From Wolfiporia cocos (lineage: Eukaryota > Basidiomycota > Agaricomycetes > Polyporales > Phaeolaceae), in the NCBI GenBank assembly GCA_029448655.1, contig JACCLO010000008.1, forward strand, positions 1,054,001 through 1,118,000: a stretch of DNA of 64,000 nt, given 5' to 3'. Below the pieces are notes generated by a model, which was given only the letters and a program-made list of their open reading frames with translations, was not told the origin of the DNA and did not search any database. Shown piece after piece: positions 56,675 to 64,000 of the stretch. The translations under genes and the position numbers were made by a program. The stretch's first letter is position 1. Each line of letters begins with the position of its first letter.

Positions 56675-58955
56675 GCCTTGCACGCCGATCTGGTGACCGA
56701 CACGTCCTACGATTTCTACGGCCTGCATTTGGCAACTTGCAGCCTTGACCAAAGGTGCGCGAGTGGCGCGTGAACACGAGTGAGTCGAGGCAGTTGAACG
56801 AAATGTAGGATCAAAGTCTGGCGTCTCGACGAGAGCAATGGCACTTGGGCGGCGGAGGACGACTGGAAGGTACGCTGCAGCCCTTCTCAGCGATGCTCAC
56901 TGTATTTGTGACGACGCACGGATAGGCCCACGATGCAGCCTGTTACGGTTGTTTTGAATTTTTGAATATTGACAGAACTCACCACCAGACGAATATGATA
57001 CAGGGACTTGTTGCGCAACCAACCCCCTGGCTACTCGTGACTCTACTGGGCGCATCCCCAGTTGTACTAGCATGTAGGGCGCGTTTCACCTTTGGCAGAT
57101 CCAACTCTGTCACCGTTTCATATTTATCATTTATTAGCTGGTAGATGGCGTTCAACCGCCATCATTCTTATCTATCATCTCGGATATATCACTACATACT
57201 TATCAAACGTTTGGCACTATAGCGTAGATAGTATCGGTGACATCTGGGACAGGCTTGACCCCTAAAACCTAACAAAGTATATAAACTCATGTATTTATCG
57301 TCGAGGCTCTTCAGCTCGACCTTGTTGTACAAACAAGAAGTCTTATACTCGTTCTCAAACGTAGGAAACTACGCTCAAGTATTTCTCACTCGAGCAATTG
57401 AACGACTAAGTCCTCAAAGTGCACATCGACTTCTCGGACTTAGGCGAGTCTTATATTCTATCAGACTCGCACTTGAACAGATTATATCCTCTAACGCGTA
57501 TTGGATATTAACCGATCTCTTAAGAATTCTACTTAGGACTTGAAGGCATCTAACGAATATTTGCCTTGCATACGGCAACAAGCCTACGTGCAGAAGAACG
57601 ATCTATATTTGCGACTCGAATATATGAACGGGTATTCAACCCGTAACACAGCCATCTCGAAAGTCAGCTGGGCGCACCCAGAGTTTGGCACCGTCCTCGC
57701 GTCCTCCTCCTTTGACCGTACGGCGAAGGTGTGGGAGCAGACTTACGTGACAGAATCGGACTCGCCGCAGATCAACGGGGTGCGCACGGCGGGATCGTCC
57801 AGCACGTCGCGGTGGGTGGAGCGCGCGACGCTGGTGGACGCAAAGGGCACGGTGCGTGCGGTAGAGTTCACGCCGCAGTATTTTGGGCTCAAGCTGGTGC
57901 GTCGCTATATGCACCAGCAGCCCATCCCTAGCGTGCCTTTTGCAGGCCACCATATCTTCTGACAATCACCAGCGAATCTATGAATGCCTCGAGCAGCCGT
58001 CTCTCGCGACCTGGCAGTTAAGTGAGGAGGTTGACGCGCTGTCTCTCCCCTCCGCCCCTGCCCCTCACTCAATAGCCAATACTGTGACGTTGCCAACGCC
58101 CATCCAGCCGTCCGCGACGCTTGATGGCGCGGCCGCCACGCTCGCGGCCCACGCAGCGCAGCAACAGCAGCAACAGAATCAAGCCCCTAGCAGACCGGGA
58201 ATGGGTCATCATGAGGTCGGCTTCTCTGCGCTCTCCTCTGTCGACCAATCTAATTAATGCTACTCGCAGGCTGACAGGGGATGGTGTATCTCGTGGTGCA
58301 AGGACCGCTACTGGGGCGAGCTCATCGCTGCAGGATGTGGTGTGAGCTGCGTCATAAAAGTAATTTAACCCTTCTGTTCCTGGCTCTGCGTTTCTCACAA
58401 GCTGTCACTGTCTCACCAGATTATCCAGCTCCAGGCCTCTCGACGACCTGCCACACTGCTAACGCTCGACTCATCCCTGGCGCTGGGCGAGAGCCAGGCC
58501 AAAGGGTCAGGCACATCGGAGGGCGATGCGCCGATGCCGTACGCGATCATGACCGTCGCATGGGCACCCTCGTGCGGCCGCTCGTACCACCTCATCGCGA
58601 CGGGCGGGCGCGATGGACACGTGCGAATATGGCGCATGAAGCCGCCAGTTGCTGACGATGTGATGACCGACGGAGACGGAGGCGCGGAGAGCAGGTGGAC
58701 CGCGACCATTGTTGGGGACTTCGATGATCACAAGTAAGCGTTTACATTGCCGTAATCGCGGGAACGTGTACTTGGTGCTGATAACATGCACAGATCGGGA
58801 GTAGGCCGGGTTGAGTGGAATTTGACTGGGTGCGTGGGGACCGTGGGTTCCGTTACGTTGCATGTATTGACTATGGTGCTAGGACAATTTTGTCCTCCGC
58901 CGGGAATGACGGGTGTGTGCGGTTATGGAAGATGACAGCAGGCAACGTGTGGTGA
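56675..58955 (+). pseudogene. SEH1: SEH1 nucleoporin/SEACIT WD-repeat protein, interrupted by a solo LTR
   Basis: Seh1 is a beta-propeller subunit shared by the nuclear pore Y complex and the SEA/GATOR2 complex. Exon by exon: LHADLVTDTSYDFYGLHLAT and CSLDQR (56675-56754), IKVWRLDESNGTWAAEDDWK (56809-56869), AHDA then the LTR then ISKVSWAHPEFGTVLASSS, FDRTAKVWEQ (to 57896), TISSDNHQRIYECLEQ and a poly-Gln loop, WCISWCKDRYWGELIAAGCG, IQLQASRRPATLLTLD, PYAIMTVAWAPSCGRSYHLI, RVEWNLTG and ILSSAGNDGCVRLWK. Introns of about 50-60 bp separate them. The first few codons lie upstream of 56675. A TGA at 58953 comes 19 codons before the conserved-looking end (ISVEQAEEQQAADIK, to 59012) where another LTR has inserted. 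The 713 bp inserted in exon 3 should destroy this copy, unless another one exists elsewhere. Confidence 0.88.
56941..57648 (+). mobile_element. Solo chromovirus LTR in a SEH1 exon, TSD CAGCC
   Basis: 708 bp, ends TGTTACGG and CCCGTAACA, flanked by CAGCC at 56936-56940 and 57649-57653. The coding sequence on both sides joins without loss if the LTR and one repeat are removed. Confidence 0.95.
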
Positions 58956-59012
58956 CCAGCGGGACATATCAGTGTCGAGCAAGCGGAGGAGCAGCAGGCC
59001 GCCGACATCAAA

Positions 59013-59089
59013 TGACACAAGCGCTATCTCAAGCAACTACTCAGGGGAATATTACTCGCGTGAAAGCGTATTCCTAGTCTGAGGCTACT
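59013..59089. mobile_element. LTR fragment at the SEH1 3' end, itself cut by chromovirus copy 2
   Basis: 77 bp beginning TGACACAAGC, matching the start of the solo LTR at 52614. It stops where the chromovirus LTR begins; the rest should lie beyond the second chromovirus, outside the window. Confidence 0.8.
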
Positions 59090-59797
59090 TGTTACGGGTC
59101 GAATATCCGTTCGTATATTCGAGTCGCGAATATAGATCGTTCTTCTGCACGTAGGCACGTCGCCGTATGCAAGGCAAATACTCGTTAGATGCCTTCAGGT
59201 CCTAAGTGAAGTCCTTAGGAGATCGGTTAATATCCAATACGCGTTAGAGGATATAGTCTGTTCAAGTGCGAGTCTGATAGAATATAAGACTCGCCTAAGT
59301 CCGAGAAGTCGATGTGCACTTCGAGGACTTAGTCGTTCGATTGCTCGAGTGAGAAATACTGAGCGTAGTTTCCTACGTTTGAGAACGAGTATAAGACTTC
59401 TTGTTTATACAACAAGGTCGAGCTAAAGAGCCTCGACAGTAAATACATGAGTTTATATACTTTGTTAGGTTTTAGGGGTCAAGCCTGTCCCAGATGTCAC
59501 CGATACTATCTACGCTATAGTCTCAAACGTTTGATAGGTATGTAGTGATATATCCGAGACGATGGATAGGAATGATGGCGGTTGAACACCATCTATCAGC
59601 TAATAAACGATGAACGTGAAACAACAGCAGAGTTGGATCTGCCAAAGACGAAACGAGCCTTTTAGACTAGTACAACTGGGGATGCGCCCAGTAGAATCAC
59701 GAGTAGCCAGGGGGGTTGGTTGTGCAACAAGTCCCTGTATCGTATTCGCCCTATGGTGAGTTCTGTCGATATTCAAAAAATCAAAATAACCGTAACA
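59090..59797 (-). repeat. 3' LTR of chromovirus copy 2
   Basis: 708 bp, ends TGTTACGGGTCG and CCGTAACA. Confidence 0.93.
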
Positions 59798-59808
59798 TCA
59801 GCCCCTCC

Positions 59809-62208
59809 CTAGGCATTCATCGGCCCCGACAAATTCTCCAAGTTTCCTCCCTCAGAGTGCCTCGGCGTCCTGTTCGTTGTAGATGTCGCCGTTCCCGCTG
59901 AGGGACGGGGTCGTAGGAGTTCGCCATACGAAGTGTTGGCAGCATTCATTCTGTCGATGACCTGGTTGATTGAGCCCACAAGTTCTGCAAATATAGTCGG
60001 GGCAGTCGAGGACCCAGTGGTTGGCTGAACCACATTGTCGACACGGCTGTTCTGGTGAGGGCCTCGCTGGTACCTGTAGGGAAGGGATATCGCGGAGGTA
60101 TTCGTTGTGTTGATACCTCCAGTGGTGTGCGGCTCGATGAAGGTTCCGCGCCGCCTATGTGGGTAGGGAGGCGGTGTCTCGTTCGTGTTCCCTCGCACCT
60201 CGCTCAAACTCCTCGCGGGTAATGCTCTGCACTGAAGGAGATTGTCGAATAGGCGGCGTGCTATTCGCTCTTCGCTGTCGCGCTGGGGCAGCCCTAGGGC
60301 TCGTCGGGCGTGTAGGTGGTTCACGTCTCCCGTCGCTTCCCATACCAGGAATACATGACGTCGAGTCTCTAACTCCTGTTCGGCGGGCTCTCTGAGTCTC
60401 GGTAGGCAATGGAAATAATACTCTATCGCGTTCCATAAAATCAAACGGCCTTGTAACTCGGCGTTGTTCGTCGGCGGTGAAAAAGCGGGCGGGTCGTGGT
60501 ATGTATTCGGGTCGATTGGGAGTAACGTGCTCGCAATCCTCGAAGTCGTTGAGCGCGTGTCGTAGTCGGGCCGTCGTGGTGGCGGCCAATCTGTCGATAA
60601 GTCTGTCGGTGAGTAGCTCGAGTCCCTCCCTCTGCACTCTGATCTGCCCCTCCATTCGGACGAGGTCCTCGGTGATGTTCTGGTACGAGCTGTAGATGTG
60701 GGTGAGGTCCTGCGCGATGTCGAAGAGGGCCGACCAGCCATCGGCTCGGCCAGCAAAAGGTCCCTCGGCCCTGTACCAGAGGAGGGCGTGTCTAATCTGC
60801 AGATGCTGGGGGGAGTACCTTCTTGGTGGCGTACCTCGCGGTCGGCCTTCTCGACGATCTGCATCGCCGGGGGTCGTGGTACGGTGGGGGAGCTGGTGGC
60901 GAGTCGTCGACATACTATTACTGTCCTGTTTTCGAGTGTCGGGGTTGTCCTGACTCTCGTCCTGTGGTAGTCTTTTATCAGCTCCTTGGAGTGCTCCAAG
61001 TTCCCCTCGTCTTCCCATGAGTTATCGGCCGTGGCATAGCCTTTCCATTTGACAAAGTACTGGTGCTTCTTCCCTCGCCATCTGTCAGCCAGGATGGCTT
61101 TGACTTCGTACTCTTCTTGTCCCTTGATGATATCAGGTGGCGGCCATAGGTAATTGGGTCCGTGCACCCTTGTTTCTCTGAACGGTTTTAGTAAGGCGGC
61201 ATGGAATACCGGATGAATTTTCCAGTTTGCTGGTAACTGCAACCGGTATGTCGTGGGTCCCATCTTTTCTGTGATGGTGAAGGGTCCCTCCCTTTTTGGT
61301 GCTAGCTTGTTTGATTCATACGGTATCGTCAAGTTCTTTGCATCCAGCCAAACCTTGTCCCCTTTCTCGAGCTTGGGTAATTCTCGGAGGAAACGCCCCG
61401 CCATTCTTTTCTGAGCTAGTTCGTGCGCGATGAATGCCATCTTTCGCGCCTCCTTGATCTTTTTGATCCTGTCAAGTGCTGCCGGGACGTTCCCTACTCT
61501 GTCATAGTCTGGGAATCCTCTCGGAATATACCCTAGGATTATTTCGAGCGGCGCAGGTCGGTTTTCGGTTCTTCTGGTGTTGTGCGCAAATTCGACGTCG
61601 GGTAGTCGTTGTACCCATTGGAAAGGGTCGTTCATGCAATAGATGCGAAGATATACTTCGATCTGTTGGTTCATCCTTCCCGTTTGTCCGTCTGTCTGGG
61701 GGTGGTACGCCGTACTCATCGCTGATTCCGTCCCCTGCAGTTTGCATAATTCTTTGAAAAGCTTCGATGCAAACTGCGGCCCTCTGTCTGAAATAATCTT
61801 CCGGGGGATGCCATATAGTGAGTAGATCTTTTGGTGGAATATCTCTGCCGCTCCTTCGCTAGTGATTGTTTTATCGCATGGGGTGAGAGAGATTGCCTTG
61901 GATAGGCCATGGTCGACGATCACCATCATCGAGTCATATTTTCCCACTCTTGGCAGGTCGGTGACAAAATCAACCGAACACTGTGAGAAGGGGGGGGCGT
62001 CCTCCCGCGTCGGTATTGGTTGTAGTGGGGGTTTGATCGGATTTCGATCAGGTTTCATCTGTTGACAGATTGCGCAGCCCCGGACATATTCCGCTATCAT
62101 TGTTCTCATGTCAGGCCACCAAAAATGCGTCGTGACCTGTATCGTTGTTCCCCAGATTCCGGGGTGTCCGGCTGGGATCGAGTCGTGGTATTTTGAGATG
62201 ACGTCCCG
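59809..62208 (-). CDS. Copy 2 pol C-terminal part: integrase, chromodomain and long tail
   Basis: Open from after a TGA at 62209 down to a stop at 59809. It includes the integrase zinc finger end (CAICQQMK), the core with [18 protein letters not shown] and the Glu in [10 protein letters not shown], the WKIHPVFHAALLKPF region, the chromodomain (VKAILADRWRGKKHQYFVKW through NSWED), and then about 390 further residues. The tail has blocks such as RLILWNAIEYYFHCLPRLRE and ARRALGLPQRDSEERIARRL that look folded and are well kept in copy 1 (39929-40741). This pol tail shares its DNA with the zinc-knuckle ORF in another frame. Confidence 0.85.
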   Translation of the reverse strand, partial: RDVISKYHDSIPAGHPGIWGTTIQVTTHFWWPDMRTMIAEYVRGCAICQQMKPDRNPIKPPLQPIPTREDAPPFSQCSVDFVTDLPRVGKYDSMMVIVDHGLSKAISLTPCDKTITSEGAAEIFHQKIYSLYGIPRKIISDRGPQFASKLFKELCKLQGTESAMSTAYHPQTDGQTGRMNQQIEVYLRIYCMNDPFQWVQRLPDVEFAHNTRRTENRPAPLEIILGYIPRGFPDYDRVGNVPAALDRIKKIKEARKMAFIAHELAQKRMAGRFLRELPKLEKGDKVWLDAKNLTIPYESNKLAPKREGPFTITEKMGPTTYRLQLPANWKIHPVFHAALLKPFRETRVHGPNYLWPPPDIIKGQEEYEVKAILADRWRGKKHQYFVKWKGYATADNSWEDEGNLEHSKELIKDYHRTRVRTTPTLENRTVIVCRRLATSSPTVPRPPAMQIVEKADREVRHQEGTPPSICRLDTPSSGTGPRDLLLAEPMAGRPSSTSRRTSPTSTARTRTSPRTSSEWRGRSECRGRDSSYSPTDLSTDWPPPRRPDYDTRSTTSRIASTLLPIDPNTYHDPPAFSPPTNNAELQGRLILWNAIEYYFHCLPRLREPAEQELETRRHVFLVWEATGDVNHLHARRALGLPQRDSEERIARRLFDNLLQCRALPARSLSEVRGNTNETPPPYPHRRRGTFIEPHTTGGINTTNTSAISLPYRYQRGPHQNSRVDNVVQPTTGSSTAPTIFAELVGSINQVIDRMNAANTSYGELLRPRPSAGTATSTTNRTPRHSEGGNLENLSGPMNA
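60155..60913 (-). pseudogene. Extra 3' ORF of copy 2, truncated by a stop
   Basis: ATG at 60913 (MSTTRHQLP). The frame matches the copy 1 ORF closely until a TAG at 60155-60157 where copy 1 has TGG (Trp). Beyond the stop the same frame stays open to 59852 and still encodes both Cys/His knuckles, so this is a single nonsense change in an otherwise preserved frame. Confidence 0.75.
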
Positions 62209-64000
62209 TCAAAGACCTTCATCTTTTGGTACGTACATCCTGCCCTTGTAGAGCAATATTCCATCTGTTTGCTGCCAATCATCTGCGGCGGTCCTTGCGG
62301 GGAATTCGCCTGTTCCTTCCAGGGCGCGGATCGCCTGTTCCGCAGATTCATCTCTATCGTTGGCACTTTTGATTCGATCAATGATCGGGATCTGGATCGC
62401 ATGGACTACGAGCTCATCTGGGATCATGGTTATTCCCTCGTTGTCTTCGTTGCTTTCGTCGAGGTGGTACAACCTAGAAAGTGTATCCGCCATGACCAGT
62501 TTTCTTCCGGGGACGTGCTGCAGCTTCAGGTCGAATTGCGAGAGGAATAGATGCCATCTCGCTTGTCGCCGATTTAGGCGCTGTGCGCTTCTCCAGTACG
62601 TCAGATTCTGGTGATCACTTCGGATCAAGATCCGGTGCGGTGCTCCTTCTAACAGGTGCCGCCATTCTTCTAGTGCTCAGACTATTCCGAGTAGTTTGTG
62701 ATCGTAGATTTCGTAGTTCCGTTCTGTTGATGTTAGGGATTGTGAGAGATATCCCACCGGCCGTTCGCGCCCCGTTTCATCTATTTGTTTCAGCACCGCC
62801 CCTGTGGCGAACTGAGATGCGTCTGTTTCAAGGGTAAACGGCTTCTCCTTATCTGGCGTCCCTAGTGCGGGCGCCGTCGTGAATGCTTGCTTCATGAAGT
62901 CAAACGCCCTCTGTTCTTTATTCGTCCACTGGAACCCTGTCCCGGTGACCGTTTTCGTGAGGTCTACCAGCGGTCGGGCGTGCGTTGAGTAGTGGTCGAT
63001 GAATTTCCGGTAGAAGTTCGCGAATCCTAGAAAGGATCTGACTTCTTTGAGATTTCGGGGGGTCGGCCAGTCTTTAATCCCGTTGAGTTTTGCTGGGTCC
63101 ATCTGAATATTTCCTGGGGTAATGACTAGTCCCAGAAATTCGACTCTGTCGACGCCAAAGGCGCATTTTTCAGGTTTCACAAAGAGGTGGTTATCCACCA
63201 GTCTTTGGAGAATTTGTCGCTCTCGTTCCTTGTGTGTTTTCTCATCTTCTGAGAAAATGTGGATGTCGTCCATGTAGACGAGCACCCACCCTTCGAGAAT
63301 CTCTTCTTTCAGGATTTCATTCATCATTGCCTGGAAGGTTCCCAGCGCGTTGCATAATCCGAAAAACATAACCGTGGGCTCGTATAACCTGACACAGACT
63401 TACAGAGGCTGTGCGACCTGCTATAGGCAGGGGATAAACCCCAAGGTCTTGCGACGAGACAGCGGCGAGCAGCGATGAATGCAGAGGCATTCCCCCTGAT
63501 GGGATACTTGCATTGTCGAGTCGCTACCAGTCAAGCAGTAGAGGACGCCCTAAGGCGAGTCGCACGGCGCACATGTGAGAGAGGAGCCAGAGGCCCAAAC
63601 GTCGAGAATCTTAAGGATGGGGAGTAAGCCCCATTCCTGTCGTATCTTATATACATGCGAGAACGGTACGCTAAGTGTCTACCCTTAAGTGCTGGCCTGT
63701 GCGCAGCACCGCCCTAACAGCTGAGGTAAGTAAGTACGTAAGCGAGACATGTGATACATAATGTGACCGTGGCATGAGTACCTGAGGCGCGCGCTACCCT
63801 ACAGCGCTAACCTAACAGTCAGGTGACCAACAAGCTAAAGAGACGCACGTAGAGGTGGCTGAGGCATAGAGGAGCGGCGTACGCCTAGCGCCGCCCGTAT
63901 AACCTATAGCGAGGGTTGTTACTATATCCCCCTGGATATTCTGTGACATAACCCTCGGTTTGTTTTGAAAGCCGCCTTCCATTGGTCTCCTTTCTTGATT
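62209..64000 (-). pseudogene. Copy 2 pol: RT and RNase H (partial)
   Basis: RT from the window end: KAAFKTNRG (63985-63955), interrupted by a solo LTR, then FFGLCNALGTFQ, YMDDIHIFSE, FLGLVITPGNIQMDP, DWPTPRNLKEVRSFLGFANF and RNase H LETDASQFATGAVL. TGA codons at 62677-62679 and 62209-62211 replace CGA of copy 1. The RT and RNase H cores are otherwise intact. Confidence 0.92.
63390..63948 (-). mobile_element. Solo LTR (559 bp) nested in RT of copy 2, TSD TAACC
   Basis: Plus-strand ends TGACACAG and CTGTGACA, flanked by TAACC at 63385-63389 and 63949-63953. Inverse copy of the family at 43689-44249; shares the CCTCGCTATAGGTT segment and the ATGTATATA box. Confidence 0.92.

Larger units (their letters stand above)
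59090..64000 (-). mobile_element. Ty3/gypsy chromovirus, copy 2 (5' part beyond window)
   Basis: 3' LTR at 59090-59797, then extra 3' ORF, chromodomain, integrase, RNase H and RT on the minus strand; gag, protease and dUTPase would lie past 64000. It is close to copy 1 over the shared part and shows the empty sites of two of its insertions. Inserted into the LTR fragment at 59013-59089 (candidate target sequence CTACT, 59085-59089). Confidence 0.95.

Noticed and set aside
1..64000. CRISPR arrays, bacterial-type operons, rRNA genes
   Set aside because: None seen; intron-rich eukaryotic genes throughout.

Overview
This is nuclear DNA of a filamentous fungus, most likely a basidiomycete of the Agaricomycetes. 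The evidence is the gene structure (many GT-AG introns of about 45-70 bp), the gene families (OPT transporter, MFS sugar transporter, PIN1/ESS1, SEH1, aldose 1-epimerase, a Crinkler-like protein with a kinase domain) and the mobile elements (a KDZ-type DNA transposon with a CxC5 cysteine cluster and Ty3/gypsy chromoviruses). It is a gene-poor, repeat-rich accessory region: more than half of it is mobile-element sequence or an old duplication, and several host genes are broken.

Layout. 1-3407: oligopeptide (OPT) transporter, minus strand, 3' end outside the window. 5150-6444: RecQ-like helicase pseudogene split by a palindromic element with tRNA-like arms (A). 6763-11687: decayed KDZ transposon with long CTTAAG-rich inverted ends, itself hit by two solo LTRs and two more tRNA-armed elements (B, C). 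12023-13556: a further inverted-repeat element. 13965-15991: MFS sugar transporter. 18229-19023: small single-span membrane protein. 20300-38270: a large diverged inverted duplication. It carries three copies of one orphan gene and two copies of a second, with a PIN1 gene and a GalE relic only in the left arm and an unrelated low-complexity gene near the centre. 38940-49632: complete but dead Ty3/gypsy chromovirus (minus strand, TSD ATCGG/ATTGG) with gag, protease, dUTPase, RT, RNase H, integrase, chromodomain and an extra 3' ORF, holding three nested insertions. 49664-50140: membrane protein. 50588-53131: aldose 1-epimerase pseudogene with two solo LTRs. 53204-55820: intact Crinkler-like/kinase gene. 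56675-58955: SEH1 nucleoporin gene with a solo LTR in an exon. 59090-64000: a second copy of the same chromovirus, cut by the window end.

Points of most interest: (i) three elements of about 0.7 kb whose two arms each carry outward-facing tRNA-like A and B boxes, with 7-bp target duplications; (ii) a dUTPase domain between protease and reverse transcriptase of a Ty3/gypsy element; (iii) two overlapping open frames after the chromodomain, both open over most of the region in both copies; (iv) an orphan gene family kept open within a diverged inverted duplication; (v) repeated CGA-to-TGA nonsense changes between element copies, suggesting C-to-T decay at CpG. All calls were made by reading and hand translation; no database search was run.
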